This document shows positions 8,066 to 18,111 of a stretch of DNA of 64,000 nucleotides, one piece after another (position 1 is the stretch's first letter; the number at the start of each line of letters is the position of its first letter). A program made the translations under genes and the position numbers. Source of the DNA: Phorcysia thermohydrogeniphila (lineage in GTDB: Bacteria > Aquificota > Aquificia > Desulfurobacteriales > Desulfurobacteriaceae); the NCBI RefSeq assembly GCF_004339575.1, contig NZ_SMFV01000004.1, forward strand, positions 124,001-188,000. The letters run 5' to 3'. A model generated the notes under the pieces. It did not search any database. It was given only the letters and a program-made list of their open reading frames with translations, and had not been told where the DNA came from.

Positions 8066-8810
8066 CTTCCATCTCCCTCTCTATTTTCTCAAGTATCCTA
8101 AGCTCCTCCTTAGTTAACATTCCTTCCTTCTTCAACCTTTCAATAACTTCAGGTTTCCTCTTTAAGGTTTTCCTCAAGGACTGCTCCTTCCTCCAGAGCT
8201 CTATCTTTTTGTGGTGTCCAGAGAGGAGAACCTCCGGAACTTTCATCCCCCTAAACTCTGCCGGACGGGTGTAGTTGGGATACCCCAAGAGCCCCCTGTC
8301 CATAAAGGAGTCTGCCTTTAAACTCTCCTCATTCCCCAGAACCCCCGGCAAAAGCCTTATAACGGCATCCATAATTACCATTGCGGGGAGCTCCCCACCG
8401 GTCAGAACGTAATCTCCGATTGAAACCTCCCTATCAACAAGGGCCTTTACCCTCTCATCAACCCCCTCATACCTTCCACATATTATCAGGAGGCGCTCCT
8501 TCTTAGAGAACTCCAAAGCCATATCTTGGTTAAAGGTTTCCCCCCAAGGCTCTGTAAGAATGACGTAAGGCTTTTCTCCCTCCTTCGTAAGCTCCTCGTA
8601 GGCACGAAATATCGGCTCAGGCTTTAAAACCATTCCGGGGCCGCCACCGTAAGGGACGTCGTCAACAACCTTGTGTTTATCCAGAGCAAAGTCCCGAATG
8701 TTTACAACGTTTACCTCAACCTTCCCAGACTGAACGGCCTTCCCTATTATTCCTTCACTTAAAAAGCAGTCAAAAAGGCCGGGAAGAACGGTTAGGACGT
8801 CTATCCTCAT
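8049..8810 (-). CDS. trmD: tRNA (guanine-37-N1)-methyltransferase
   Basis: Methylates G37 next to the anticodon and so prevents frameshifting. This is a SPOUT enzyme of 253 residues, with the N-terminal RIDVLTVLPGLFD start, the VVDDVPYGGGPGMVLKP catalytic stretch, the knot segment ICGRYEGVDER and DYVLTGGELPAMV, followed by a helical C-terminal domain. It overlaps rimM by four bases (ATGA), the classical rimM-trmD pairing of ribosome biogenesis operons. rpsP and rplS, often in the same operon, are absent here. Confidence 0.97.
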   Translation of the reverse strand: MRIDVLTVLPGLFDCFLSEGIIGKAVQSGKVEVNVVNIRDFALDKHKVVDDVPYGGGPGMVLKPEPIFRAYEELTKEGEKPYVILTEPWGETFNQDMALEFSKKERLLIICGRYEGVDERVKALVDREVSIGDYVLTGGELPAMVIMDAVIRLLPGVLGNEESLKADSFMDRGLLGYPNYTRPAEFRGMKVPEVLLSGHHKKIELWRKEQSLRKTLKRKPEVIERLKKEGMLTKEELRILEKIEREMEGGKES

Positions 8811-9385
8811 TCTTCCATTCCTTCAATGAGTGAAACGACTATCTTCTTGTTCTTAACGTCAACTTCCTTTACAAACTGGTTTATGAAGGGAATCAGAACT
8901 TCCTTTCCGTCCTCCTTTTCAACTTCAAGGATGTGGCTTGCAGGCTGTTCCAAGATACCTTTTAAAACTCCTACCTTCCTTCCGTCCTCGGTAAAGACCT
9001 CACAGCCGATAAGGTCAAGGAAATAGAACTCTCCCTCACCGAGCTCAATCTGCTTGTTTTTATCTATCCATATTTCCCCGCCGATTCTCTCTTCTGCCTC
9101 AGTCCTATCGTCAAGACCCTTAAACTTGATTATGTAGAGCCCTTTGTGGTGTCTCATAGACTCAAGCTGTAACTCTTCCCTCTTCGTTCCCCTGTAAATG
9201 GGAACGGTATCAAGAACCTTGATTTGCCTCTCAAAAACGTCGGACTCAGACTTAACCTTCACCTCTCCCCTAATCCCGTGAACGCCGACGATTTTACCTA
9301 TCATAACCTCATCTTTATGGTCAAAGGCCTTCCTCTGACGCCTCTCAAGTATAGCCTTTATGCTCCTCTTCCTCTTTTTTTCCAT
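8807..9385 (-). CDS. rimM: 16S rRNA processing/ribosome maturation factor RimM
   Basis: Assists late assembly of the 30S subunit head. The RimM domain begins at MIGKIVGVHGIRGEV (from about residue 28), and a PRC-barrel follows (about 115-185). A 27-residue, very basic N-terminal extension (KKRKRSIKAILERRQRK) precedes it. It is kept as coding because the ATG at 9385 has a GGAG site 7 bases upstream, whereas the internal ATG has none as good. The extension is unusual for the family and could contact RNA. ATGA overlap with trmD. Confidence 0.92.
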   Translation of the reverse strand: MEKKRKRSIKAILERRQRKAFDHKDEVMIGKIVGVHGIRGEVKVKSESDVFERQIKVLDTVPIYRGTKREELQLESMRHHKGLYIIKFKGLDDRTEAEERIGGEIWIDKNKQIELGEGEFYFLDLIGCEVFTEDGRKVGVLKGILEQPASHILEVEKEDGKEVLIPFINQFVKEVDVKNKKIVVSLIEGMEE

Positions 9386-9403
9386 GTTAGCTCCGGATAT
9401 TGG

Positions 9404-10027
9404 TTAAAGAAGCTTTGTAGCATCAAACCGGCCTTCTAAGGCCATTTTAATTTTAGACCGGAGCTCCGCGATATCAATTCCGTAGAGAACGCCCGAGTAC
9501 CTTTGAAGGAGCTCCAGAGCGTTTTCAAGGAGCTGTCTATAACCTTTTTCATTATAGTTTTCTAAGTGGTAGCAGGCAGCCCCGAGCTGTATAAGGGCTT
9601 GTAGGAACTCTCTTACACTGCCAAACTCAACCATCCAGACGTGCTCTAAGATTTCGTGAACCTCAAAGAAGAGACCGGCCCTAAAGAGCTCCTTTGCCAT
9701 CAGGACGTTCTTCTCTATATCTTCCCCGACAGGCTCAAAATCCCCCAAGCCTTTTAAGAAATTTTCATACCTTTTGGCTTTTTCTTTTAGATAAATCTCC
9801 GTAAAAGGGTCAACCTGACTCAAGTCAAAGAGTATAAAACCCTTATCCTCTGTAAGGAGAGGGAACTCTGACAGGAGCTCTTCTCTGACCTTCTCAGGTG
9901 CTTCTGCCTTTCCGTAAAGGATTGCTTTTATTACAGCGTCAAGTTTTTGAAGTGCATTTTCGTCTTTTTCTCTCAGAAAATCGCAGAGGTTATCGGCAAA
10001 CCGGTCTCTGATTTCAAAAAAGTTCAC
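9404..10027 (-). CDS. DUF309-family protein
   Basis: A helical protein of 207 residues. The C-terminal half carries the DUF309 signature: LFFEVHEILEHVW (about 118-130), then LQALIQLGAACYH, with the conserved His and Glu residues that give the family its metal-site-like look. The N-terminal half (1-105) is not recognised. The start is GTG at 10027 with AAGGGG upstream. It lies between leuC and rimM on the minus strand. The function of DUF309 proteins is unknown. Confidence 0.72.
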   Translation of the reverse strand: MNFFEIRDRFADNLCDFLREKDENALQKLDAVIKAILYGKAEAPEKVREELLSEFPLLTEDKGFILFDLSQVDPFTEIYLKEKAKRYENFLKGLGDFEPVGEDIEKNVLMAKELFRAGLFFEVHEILEHVWMVEFGSVREFLQALIQLGAACYHLENYNEKGYRQLLENALELLQRYSGVLYGIDIAELRSKIKMALEGRFDATKLL

Positions 10028-10085
10028 TTAAATCCCCTTTTTATCGTAGATTTAGGAGAGAAAAGAGGGGAACACCCCTCCCGAA

Positions 10086-11360
10086 TTAGTTCTCAGAGCC
10101 GACGACTTCGTCGGGATGTGCAATTCTTCCGAGGACGGCAGAAGCTGCTGCAACGGCCGGGGAGGCAAGGTAAACTTCGCTCTCTGGGTGTCCCATCCTT
10201 CCAACGAAGTTCCTGTTTGTAGTTGCAACAGCCCTTTCACCCTTTGCAAGGATTCCCATGTGACCACCGAGGCAAGGACCACAGGTAGGTGTAGAGACCA
10301 CGCACTCAGCTTCAAGGAAGATGTCAATGAGTCCTTCTTTTAGTGCCTGCCTGTAGATTTCCTGAGTTGCCGGAATGATGATACAGCGAACGTTGGGGTT
10401 AACCTTCTTTCCTTTTAAGATTTGAGCTGCAACCCTTAAGTCGCTTATCCTTCCGTTGGTGCAAGAGCCTATGACAACTTGGTCTATTGTAACGTGGGTA
10501 GCCTCTGTAACAGGTCTTGTGTTAGATGGAAGGTATGGGAAGGCTACCTGAGGCTCTATCTTGGAAACGTCTATCTCGTAGACCTCTGAGTACTCTGCAT
10601 CCGGGTCAGATTTATAGAGCTTGTAAGGTCTCTTAGCCCTACCCTTCACGTACTCAAGGGTTTTCTCGTCCGGCTCAATGATACCGTTCTTTGCTCCGGC
10701 CTCTATCGCCATGTTGCAGATTGTAAAGCGGTCGTCCATAGGGAGCTCCCTTATGGCTTCACCCGTGTGCTCCATCGTCTTGTAGAGAGCTCCATCCACC
10801 CCTATCATTCCAATAACGTAGAGAATTATGTCCTTTCCGCTAACCCACTTTTGACGCTTTCCGTAGTAGATGAACTTCATCTGCTCAGGAACTTTAAACC
10901 AAACCTCCCCTGTAAGCCAAGCGTAGGCCATGTCGGTTGAACCTACACCCGTAGCGAAAGCGCCGAGAGCTCCGTAGGTACATGTGTGGGAGTCTGCACC
11001 GATAACTACGTCGCCGGGAACAACGATTCCCTGCTCAGGTAAAAGTGCGTGCTCTATACCGACCCTTCCTTCCGGCCAGAAGTGCTTAATACCGAACTCT
11101 TTTGCAAAGTCCCTCATCATCTTAACCTGCTCAGCCGCCTTTATATCCTTGGCCGGAACGAAGTGGTCTGGAACAAGGGCAATCCTTTCTCTGTCCCAAA
11201 CTTTTTTCGCCCCAAGTGCCCTTACCTGCTTAATGGCAATAGGGGCAGTAACGTCGTTAGCAAGGGCAATGTCCACTTTACACATTATCAGCTCACCGGG
11301 ATAGACCTCTTTCTTACCTGCGTGCTCTGCAAGTATCTTCTGGGTTATGGTCATTCCCAT
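10086..11360 (-). CDS. leuC: 3-isopropylmalate dehydratase large subunit
   Basis: Isomerises 2-isopropylmalate to 3-isopropylmalate in leucine synthesis. The 424 residues are of the short, archaeal/Aquifex-type LeuC. Ligands of the 4Fe-4S cluster are the cysteine in IGSCTNGR and the pair in [18 protein letters not shown] is also conserved. Homoaconitase-type activity on other dicarboxylates is possible for this subfamily. AAGGAG lies 7 bases before the ATG. leuD, the small subunit, is not adjacent. It precedes DUF309 and follows dnaB. Confidence 0.92.
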   Translation of the reverse strand: MGMTITQKILAEHAGKKEVYPGELIMCKVDIALANDVTAPIAIKQVRALGAKKVWDRERIALVPDHFVPAKDIKAAEQVKMMRDFAKEFGIKHFWPEGRVGIEHALLPEQGIVVPGDVVIGADSHTCTYGALGAFATGVGSTDMAYAWLTGEVWFKVPEQMKFIYYGKRQKWVSGKDIILYVIGMIGVDGALYKTMEHTGEAIRELPMDDRFTICNMAIEAGAKNGIIEPDEKTLEYVKGRAKRPYKLYKSDPDAEYSEVYEIDVSKIEPQVAFPYLPSNTRPVTEATHVTIDQVVIGSCTNGRISDLRVAAQILKGKKVNPNVRCIIIPATQEIYRQALKEGLIDIFLEAECVVSTPTCGPCLGGHMGILAKGERAVATTNRNFVGRMGHPESEVYLASPAVAAASAVLGRIAHPDEVVGSEN

Positions 11361-11408
11361 TTTTCTACTCCTTAGAGGGGTTTAGGTCTGCAAATTATAA
11401 CAACAGCC

Positions 11409-12860
11409 TTAAAAGTCAAAGCCGTACTCGTCATCGTCAAAGTTAAACTCTTCTGAAGTCTCGTCAATTACCGGAGATTCATGCTCTTCCTGAATGGACT
11501 CTTGGGGGAGCTCCTCTTTAACAACCTTTTGAACTTCAGAGTCGTCAAGGTTCTCAAACCTCGTAAACTCCTTTATAAAGGCAAGCTTTACCGTTCCCGT
11601 TGGACCGTTTCTCTGCTTGGCGATGATTATCTCAGCTATACCCTCTTCCTCAGGGTCTGGATTCTTCTTGTAAACCTCCGGACGGTGGATAAACATCACA
11701 ACGTCTGCATCTTGTTCAATACTTCCCGATTCTCTCAAATCTGAAAGCTGAGGTCTTTTATCTGCCCTATGCTCTACCTGACGGGAAAGCTGTGAAAGGG
11801 CTATTACGGGAACGTTCAGCTCCTTAGCTAAGGCCTTTAAGGAACGGGAAATCTCAGAAACTTCCTGCTGACGGCTCTCTGTCCTCCTAATACCTCTCAT
11901 AAGCTGAAGGTAGTCAACGATTATAAGGTCTAACCCCCTTTCTGACTGGAGTCTCCTTGCCTTGGCCCTCATCTCAACGATTGAAATGCCGGGGGTGTCG
12001 TCTATGTAGAGGGGAGCTCCAGCTATCCTATCGGCAGATTCAACGAACTTATCAACCTCCTGAGGGAAGAGGAAACCTGAACGAATCTTGTAAAGGGGTA
12101 TCTTTGAGTCCTGAGCTATTAGCCTCATAGCTATCTGTTCTTTTGACATCTCAAGGGAAAAGAAGGCAACGTTTTTCCCTTCCTTAACGGCTACGTTGTA
12201 GGCAATTGAGAGAGCAAGGGCGGTCTTACCCATAGAGGGACGGGCAGCGAGGATTATGAGGTCAGAGTCGTGAAGGCCGGAGGTCATCCTGTCAAGCTCT
12301 GTAAACCCGGTCGGGATACCGGTTACCATCTCCCGACGGGCAGCAAGCTCCTCAACTTTTTTAACGATTTCAGGAACAATATCGCCAACCGGAACGAGGG
12401 TATTGGTTATCCTCTCCTCAGATAGGGAAAAAACCTTTTTCTCTATGGAATCAATGAGAAGGTCGGGGTCTGGAGTCTCCTCAACTTTTTCGGTTATAAA
12501 GTTTGCTACCTCAAGGATTCTCCTTAAAAGAGCCTTGTCCTTTACTACCTTACACGCAGACTCAAACTTTTCGTAGCTATCTAAGGCAAACTCTATCACG
12601 TAGGCAAGGTGCTCTTCTCCTCCAACCTTTTCAAGGAGGTTCTTTTTAACGAGCTCATCCTTAAAGGATATCTCGTTTAGCTGAGCCTCCGTATACCCTT
12701 CAGCAACAAGGTCTCTTATAAAGCTAAAGAGAGCTCTATTCTCTTCCCTAAAAAAGTCCTCTGGCTGGAGGAGCTCTACGCCTCTAAAAACAAAAGAAGG
12801 TTGAACAATCATGCTCCCAAGAACCGAATACTCGGCCTCAAGATCAAATAGCTTGCTCAT
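11409..12860 (-). CDS. dnaB: Replicative DNA helicase DnaB
   Basis: Hexameric 5'-3' helicase at the replication fork. The 483 residues comprise an N-terminal domain (about 1-105), a linker helix, and a RecA-like ATPase with the P-loop ARPSMGKTAL (about 205-214), IIVDYLQLM (Walker B) and the arginine-finger region. An acidic C-terminal tail of about 45 residues (EEFNFDDDEYGFDF at the end) follows the ATPase and is unusual; acidic tails often bind partner proteins. Its start overlaps the trpE stop (TAATG). A DnaC/IstB-like loader candidate is at 40408-41088. Confidence 0.96.
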   Translation of the reverse strand: MSKLFDLEAEYSVLGSMIVQPSFVFRGVELLQPEDFFREENRALFSFIRDLVAEGYTEAQLNEISFKDELVKKNLLEKVGGEEHLAYVIEFALDSYEKFESACKVVKDKALLRRILEVANFITEKVEETPDPDLLIDSIEKKVFSLSEERITNTLVPVGDIVPEIVKKVEELAARREMVTGIPTGFTELDRMTSGLHDSDLIILAARPSMGKTALALSIAYNVAVKEGKNVAFFSLEMSKEQIAMRLIAQDSKIPLYKIRSGFLFPQEVDKFVESADRIAGAPLYIDDTPGISIVEMRAKARRLQSERGLDLIIVDYLQLMRGIRRTESRQQEVSEISRSLKALAKELNVPVIALSQLSRQVEHRADKRPQLSDLRESGSIEQDADVVMFIHRPEVYKKNPDPEEEGIAEIIIAKQRNGPTGTVKLAFIKEFTRFENLDDSEVQKVVKEELPQESIQEEHESPVIDETSEEFNFDDDEYGFDF

Positions 12861-14335
12861 TAGAGTCCCCTCTCTGCAATTTCAACAGCCTTAAAGAGAG
12901 CTCTCGCCTTGTTTAGGGTCTCTTTCGCCTCAAGTTCGGGGATTGAATCTGCAACGATTCCAGCTCCAGCCTGAACGTAGACCTTGTTCCTCCTAACTAT
13001 TGCTGTCCTTATGGCTATTGCTGTATCCATGTTCCCGTCAAAGGAAAAGTATCCAACAGCTCCGGCGTAGACTCCCCTCTCTGAAGGTTCCATCTCGTCT
13101 ATGATTTCCATTGCCCTTACCTTTGGAGCTCCAGAAACCGTTCCGGCAGGAAAACAAGCCCTTAAAACGTCAAAGACGTCTTTATCCTCCCGGAGCTCCC
13201 CTACAACGTTTGAGACGATATGCATAACGTGGGAGTACCTCTCTATCACCATAAGGTCTGTAACCTTTACAGTTCCAATTGTTGCTACCCTTCCGACGTC
13301 GTTCCTTGCAAGGTCAACGAGCATTATGTGCTCTGCCCTCTCCTTTTCGTCTGAAAGGAGCTCCTCTTCAAGGGCTAAATCTTCTTCGTAAGTTCTTCCC
13401 CTTCTCCTCGTTCCTGCTATAGGCCTTGTCTCAATACGGCCGTCTTCAACCCTTACTAAAACTTCCGGAGATGCCCCAACTATCTGAAAGTCTCCATAGT
13501 CAAGGTAGTACATGTAGGGAGATGGGTTTATGTGGCGGAGAGCTCTGTAAAGTGTAAGTGAATCCCCGTAAAAGTACTTTTCAAAACGCCTTGAGAGGAC
13601 AACCTGAATGATGTCTCCAGCCCTTATGTACTCCTTTGCCCTCTCAACCATCTCCATGAATTCACTATCGCTTATATTGGCCTTCCAATCTGAAAGTGAA
13701 GGGGAGGGAGTTGCTTCAGGGATAACGGGTGCTTCCCTTAACTTCCTCTCTATCTCCTCTAAAAGACTTAGAGCTCTCCTGTACTCGTTCTCAACCTCTC
13801 CCTTAGTTGTTATAACGTAGCTTAAGAGGGTAATTTTGTGGGTAACGTTGTCAAAGATTAGAAGAGCTGAAGGAAGGGAGAAAAACATGTCATAGAGGTA
13901 AGAGTCCTCCTTGTTCGGGTTAACGTTAACCCTTGGCTCAAAGAACTTTACGGCGTCGTAGGAAAGGTAACCGAAAAACCCTCCCCAGACACGGGGGAGC
14001 TCCACCGGCCTAAAAGGTTTAAAAGATTCATATACTTCCTTTAAAACCTCTAAGGGGTCGTTTTCAAAGGTCTTTACCTCTATACGTCCAAGGTTGTTAA
14101 CTTCAACAAACCTTCCTTTGCTTTTAACAGAGACAAGCCTTCCTATTCCGATGATGGAAAACCTTCCCCACTTTTCGCCCCCCTCAACGCTTTCAAGGAG
14201 CATGTTAGCCCCAAGGGGACGTAGCTTAAAGAAGGCAGAAAGGGGAGTCTCAAGGTCTGCAAGTATCTCCTTATAAATGGGTATAAGGTTATAACCTTCT
14301 GATGCTAACTCCCTAACTCTATCAAGAGATACCAT
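12860..14335 (-). CDS. trpE: Anthranilate synthase component I
   Basis: Converts chorismate and ammonia to anthranilate, the first committed step to tryptophan. The 491 residues show the TrpE N-terminal domain and the chorismate-binding domain with PIAGTRRRG, HIMLVDLARND, FPAGTVSGAPK and YAGAVGYFSFDG. The feedback-site residues near LLESVEGGEKWGRFS are in the usual N-terminal location, so tryptophan inhibition is likely. It heads the minus-strand run into dnaB. trpC is elsewhere (18086), so the trp pathway is dispersed. Confidence 0.96.
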   Translation of the reverse strand: MVSLDRVRELASEGYNLIPIYKEILADLETPLSAFFKLRPLGANMLLESVEGGEKWGRFSIIGIGRLVSVKSKGRFVEVNNLGRIEVKTFENDPLEVLKEVYESFKPFRPVELPRVWGGFFGYLSYDAVKFFEPRVNVNPNKEDSYLYDMFFSLPSALLIFDNVTHKITLLSYVITTKGEVENEYRRALSLLEEIERKLREAPVIPEATPSPSLSDWKANISDSEFMEMVERAKEYIRAGDIIQVVLSRRFEKYFYGDSLTLYRALRHINPSPYMYYLDYGDFQIVGASPEVLVRVEDGRIETRPIAGTRRRGRTYEEDLALEEELLSDEKERAEHIMLVDLARNDVGRVATIGTVKVTDLMVIERYSHVMHIVSNVVGELREDKDVFDVLRACFPAGTVSGAPKVRAMEIIDEMEPSERGVYAGAVGYFSFDGNMDTAIAIRTAIVRRNKVYVQAGAGIVADSIPELEAKETLNKARALFKAVEIAERGL

Positions 14336-14362
14336 TTCCTCTCTCCACTAACTTTTTGGTCA

Positions 14363-14371
14363 AGTATAGCA
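14363..14371 (-). promoter_or_regulatory. Extended -10 promoter candidate for trpE-dnaB
   Basis: On the minus strand TGC directly precedes TATACT (14368-14363), an extended -10 element placed about 28 bases before the trpE ATG. No good -35 box is seen, which extended -10 promoters can lack. Confidence 0.4.
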
Positions 14372-14419
14372 TCGGTTTCAGATAAAATTATGCAAAAGCT
14401 TTTCTTAAAGGCGGATAGT

Positions 14420-15451
14420 ATGAAGGTAAGCGATTTTGACTACGAACTGCCAAAGGAGCTGATTGCAAAGTTTCCGGTAGAACCAAGGGACTCTGCAAGG
14501 TTAATGGTTCTACACAGAGACTCTGGGAAATTAGAACACAGAATCTTCAGGGATATAGTGGAGTACTTGAAAGAGGGAGACGTTCTCGTACTGAACGACA
14601 CAAAAGTCATCCCTGCAAGGCTATTTGGAAGGCTTGAGACAGGTGGAAAGGTGGAGCTCCTCCTCGTCCGTCAGCCCCTCCCAAACCTCTGGGAAGTAAT
14701 GGCAAAGCCTGCAAGGAAGCTAAAGGAAGGAAAGAGAATAATCTTTGACGAAGAGCTTGAAGGAATCGTTAAAGGTTACGCCGGAGAGGGAAGAAGGCTT
14801 GTAGAGTTCAAGGTAAAGGGCAACAAAGACTTTATGGAAAAGCTGGAAAAGGTAGGGCACATTCCACTACCTCCATACATAGAGAGGGAAGAAAGACCGG
14901 AAGACAGGGAAAAGTACCAGACAGTTTTCGCTCAAAAGCCGGGAGCTGTGGCAGCTCCGACGGCAGGATTGCACTTTACTGAGGAGCTCCTTGAAAAGCT
15001 AAGGGATAAAGGCGTTATAATCAAAACTGTAACCCTCCACGTTGGCCCCGGAACGTTTAAACCCGTCAAAGTGGAAAACGTTGAAGAACATCAGATGGAC
15101 TACGAAACCTATAATGTCCCAGAAGAAACGGCTAAAGAAGTTAACAGAGCTAAAGACGAAGGAAGAAGGGTCATCGCCGTTGGAACAACTGTCGTAAGAA
15201 CCCTTGAAAGCGCCGCAGACGAAAGCGGTAGAGTAAAGTCCGGGGAAGGCTCAACTAACTTATTTATATACCCCGGTTACAGGTTTAAAGTGATAGACGC
15301 ACTGATAACAAACTTCCATCTACCCCGCTCAACTCTTTTAATGCTCGTCAGCGCCTTTGCGGGGAGAGAGAGGATACTAAATGCCTATAGGGAAGCTGTT
15401 AAAGAAGGTTATCGCTTTTACAGTTACGGCGACGCTATGCTTATCCTTTAG
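14420..15451 (+). CDS. queA: S-adenosylmethionine:tRNA ribosyltransferase-isomerase
   Basis: Transfers the ribosyl part of S-adenosylmethionine to preQ1 in tRNA to make epoxyqueuosine. The frame opens at 14390, but the ATG at 14420 has AAGGCGG upstream and gives the family-typical MKVSDFDYELP start, so 343 residues. Conserved features include LNDTKVIPARL, GAVAAPTAGLHFT, TLHVGPGTF and the C-terminal TNFHLPRSTLLMLVSAF. It is the first gene of a plus-strand run and overlaps the next gene by 71 bases. Confidence 0.96.
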   Translation: MKVSDFDYELPKELIAKFPVEPRDSARLMVLHRDSGKLEHRIFRDIVEYLKEGDVLVLNDTKVIPARLFGRLETGGKVELLLVRQPLPNLWEVMAKPARKLKEGKRIIFDEELEGIVKGYAGEGRRLVEFKVKGNKDFMEKLEKVGHIPLPPYIEREERPEDREKYQTVFAQKPGAVAAPTAGLHFTEELLEKLRDKGVIIKTVTLHVGPGTFKPVKVENVEEHQMDYETYNVPEETAKEVNRAKDEGRRVIAVGTTVVRTLESAADESGRVKSGEGSTNLFIYPGYRFKVIDALITNFHLPRSTLLMLVSAFAGRERILNAYREAVKEGYRFYSYGDAMLIL

Positions 15452-16271
15452 TGCCGAAAGTGCCTTTCTACCAGAGTTAAAAGTTTCAGGAAGGCCCTCA
15501 GACTACGACTTTGACGGCGAGGAACTCAAGTTCAAGCTCTACTGGACCATATTCCACGTTGCCGATTCAAAGTCAAAGGTTACAAGACTTGATAAGGATA
15601 GATACAAATTTCAAGGAAAAGTTTCTACAGCGGGGATTGCTGCTTGGTTTAAAAAGATAGAAGATAGAGGCTATTCCATCTGGAACGAAAAGACCCTGTG
15701 TCCAGAAAAAACCTACATCTACCAGAAGGAAGGTGACTACGAAAGGGAAAGAATTTTCACGTATGACCTTAAAAGAGGTACTGTAAAGTACGAAAAGCGA
15801 AACCCCAAGAAAAACAAAGTTCAGGTCAAAGTGATAAAAATACCCTTTACTCCTTTTCAGGATATTGTAACCTCCGCCTACTTCTTTAGGCGATACGGAA
15901 TATTTGAGGTTGGAAAAGAAACAGTCTTTCCTCTATTTGCCGGTGGTAAATTCCAGAACGTAAGCTTTAAAGTCGTTAAGAAAGAAACAATAGACACCCT
16001 GTTCGGTAAGATGGAAGTATTTAGAGTTATACCTTCTGAGAACCTTTCCCCAGAAGGAGCCTTTAAGAGAAAGGGAAAAGTAATATTCTGGTTTACAGCA
16101 GATAGAAAACATCTCCCTGTCAAAATTGTTGCAGAAGTCGCCATAGGCAGCGTAAGTGCTGTCTTAGTTGACGCAAAAGGAAAGGGATTTGACTTAAGAA
16201 AGGATTACGAGAAACAGAAGAAACGGGACCTTCTTGAGAAAGTAATGACAGGAACTTTCGGAGGAGAGTGA
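15381..16271 (+). CDS. DUF3108-family exported protein
   Basis: This protein of 296 residues has a signal peptide (basic start, then a hydrophobic run [14 protein letters not shown], about 9-24) and a beta-rich body of the DUF3108 type, with the [13 protein letters not shown] and [16 protein letters not shown] segments that mark this family of periplasmic proteins. Function is unknown; the fold is thought related to lipid-binding periplasmic beta structures. Its start lies 71 bases inside queA; the signal peptide supports this early start, which also has a GAGAGAGG site. It is followed by the Nudix gene with a TGATG overlap. Confidence 0.75.
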   Translation: MPIGKLLKKVIAFTVTATLCLSFSAESAFLPELKVSGRPSDYDFDGEELKFKLYWTIFHVADSKSKVTRLDKDRYKFQGKVSTAGIAAWFKKIEDRGYSIWNEKTLCPEKTYIYQKEGDYERERIFTYDLKRGTVKYEKRNPKKNKVQVKVIKIPFTPFQDIVTSAYFFRRYGIFEVGKETVFPLFAGGKFQNVSFKVVKKETIDTLFGKMEVFRVIPSENLSPEGAFKRKGKVIFWFTADRKHLPVKIVAEVAIGSVSAVLVDAKGKGFDLRKDYEKQKKRDLLEKVMTGTFGGE

Positions 16272-16711
16272 TGGGTTTTAGACCAGAAACGCCCCTTTTA
16301 GCCGTTGACGGGATAATAAACCTTCAGGACGAAAAGGGAAACTGGAAGGGAATCGTTTTAATAGAGAGGAAGTACCCTCCCGTTGGACTAGCATTACCGG
16401 GAGGATTTGTTGAAATTGGAGAAACTGTTGAAGAGGCATTAATAAGGGAAATGAAAGAAGAGACCGGGCTAGACGTTATAATCATCAAGCAGTTTAGAGT
16501 TTACTCAGACCCTGAAAGAGACCCCAGAAGACACACAGTCTCCGTTGTCTTTGAGTGTGTTGCAAGAGGAGAACCAAAAGGAGCAGACGACGCAAAAACT
16601 GCCAGAATCTACTCTTATGAGGAAATTCCCTTTGAAAAACTCGTTTTTGACCATGAGAAGATACTAAAAGACTACCTCGCCGATATAAAGGCTGTGTGGA
16701 GGGAAAGGTGA
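16271..16711 (+). CDS. Nudix hydrolase
   Basis: Hydrolyses a nucleoside diphosphate linked to another group. The 23-residue Nudix box is complete: it starts [13 protein letters not shown] and ends REMKEETGL (about residues 40-62). The length (146 residues) and the [16 protein letters not shown] lead-in are like ADP-ribose pyrophosphatase/MutT-type enzymes, but the substrate cannot be fixed. The ATG at 16271 overlaps the stop of the DUF3108 gene, with GGAGGAGAG ahead; an upstream in-frame GTG (16268) is less likely. Confidence 0.9.
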   Translation: MGFRPETPLLAVDGIINLQDEKGNWKGIVLIERKYPPVGLALPGGFVEIGETVEEALIREMKEETGLDVIIIKQFRVYSDPERDPRRHTVSVVFECVARGEPKGADDAKTARIYSYEEIPFEKLVFDHEKILKDYLADIKAVWRER

Positions 16712-18111
16712 GCTTTAAAGTTCTCATACTTGCGGCTGGGAAGGGAACGAGGTTTAAGTCGGATTTACCGAAGGTTCTCCATAAGGTTCTCGGTAAACCT
16801 ATGCTCTGGTACGTAGTTAAGGCAGCAAAAGAGTCGGGAGCTCAAGAGGTAATCGTCGTAGTGGGACACAAGAAAGAACTCGTTGAAGAATTTTTAAAAG
16901 CTGAATTCCCCGATGTAAAGACCGTTTACCAGAAGGAGCAACTTGGAACGGGACACGCCGTTATGTGCGCTAAGGAGCTCCTTGACGGCTACACCGGAAG
17001 GCTTGTCGTCCTTAACGGCGATACCCCCTTAGTTCAGCCAGAGGATATAGAGAAGTTAAAGGAAACTGAAGGAGATATGGTCGTCCTCACGGCTAAAGCC
17101 GAAGACCCGACAGGTTACGGCAGAGTGGTAAGGGACGGAGACGAGGTTTCATACATCGTTGAGGAGAAGGACGCAAACAGCGAGGAGAAGAAGATAAAGG
17201 AAGTAAACACGGGAATCTACGCCTTTGACACAGAGAAACTCTTTGAAGCCCTTAGGAGCATAGACAACAACAACGCCCAAGGAGAGTACTACCTGCCAGA
17301 TGTTTTAAAAATCTTTAAAGAAAAGGGCTGGAAAGTCGTCCCCGTCCTTGCAGACGACTTTTCAAGCTTTATAGGAGTTAACAACAGATATGAACTTGCG
17401 AAGGCAGAAAAGATTCTCCTTGAGAGAATAGTAAAACATCACCAGCTAAACGGCGTAACAATACACAACCCAGAAGCTGTCTACATAGAACCGGAAGTGA
17501 AGATAGGAAAGGATACAGAGATTTTTGCTCCCGTTTTAATCAAGGGAAAGACCGAAATTGGGGAAGGCTGTAGCATTGGAGCTTTTACTGAGATAAGGAA
17601 CTCAAAGCTCGGAAACGGCGTTAAGGTAGAAACCCACTGCTGGATAGAGGGAACAGTTCTTGAAGATAACACCTCCGTTGGTCCTTTTGCAAAACTCCGT
17701 CCGGGAACTTACCTTGAGAGCAGAGCAAAGGTTGGAACCTTTGTGGAGACAAAGAACGCTCACCTTGAAAAAGGAGCTAAGGCCAACCACTTAACCTACC
17801 TTGGTGACTGCAGGGTAGGAGAGAATACAAACATAGGAGCAGGAACGATTACCTGTAACTACGACGGCTTTAACAAGTGGAGAACGGAAATCGGAAAGAA
17901 CGTTTTTGTCGGAAGCAACACCCTATTCATAGCTCCCGTAAAAGTAGGTGACGACTCCATTACAGCTGCAGGCTCTGTAATAACCAGCGACGTTCCCGAA
18001 AACACCCTTGCAGTAGCAAGGGCAAGACAGGTTAACTACGAGGGTAAAGCAGAATCCATCAGGGAAAAGGCAAGGAGAAGGAAGGATGAACATTCTGGAA
18101 AGGATAGTTGA
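16708..18111 (+). CDS. glmU: Bifunctional GlcNAc-1-phosphate uridyltransferase/GlcN-1-P acetyltransferase
   Basis: Makes UDP-N-acetylglucosamine for peptidoglycan and lipopolysaccharide. It has an N-terminal nucleotidyltransferase with [12 protein letters not shown] at the start and LNGDTPL (metal site), then a left-handed beta helix acetyltransferase with hexapeptide repeats and the [18 protein letters not shown] and [11 protein letters not shown] segments. The frame opens at a GTG at 16696, but the GTG at 16708 has GGAGGG upstream and overlaps the Nudix stop as GTGA, giving the expected [11 protein letters not shown] start (467 residues). It overlaps trpC by 26 bases. Confidence 0.96.
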   Translation: MSFKVLILAAGKGTRFKSDLPKVLHKVLGKPMLWYVVKAAKESGAQEVIVVVGHKKELVEEFLKAEFPDVKTVYQKEQLGTGHAVMCAKELLDGYTGRLVVLNGDTPLVQPEDIEKLKETEGDMVVLTAKAEDPTGYGRVVRDGDEVSYIVEEKDANSEEKKIKEVNTGIYAFDTEKLFEALRSIDNNNAQGEYYLPDVLKIFKEKGWKVVPVLADDFSSFIGVNNRYELAKAEKILLERIVKHHQLNGVTIHNPEAVYIEPEVKIGKDTEIFAPVLIKGKTEIGEGCSIGAFTEIRNSKLGNGVKVETHCWIEGTVLEDNTSVGPFAKLRPGTYLESRAKVGTFVETKNAHLEKGAKANHLTYLGDCRVGENTNIGAGTITCNYDGFNKWRTEIGKNVFVGSNTLFIAPVKVGDDSITAAGSVITSDVPENTLAVARARQVNYEGKAESIREKARRRKDEHSGKDS

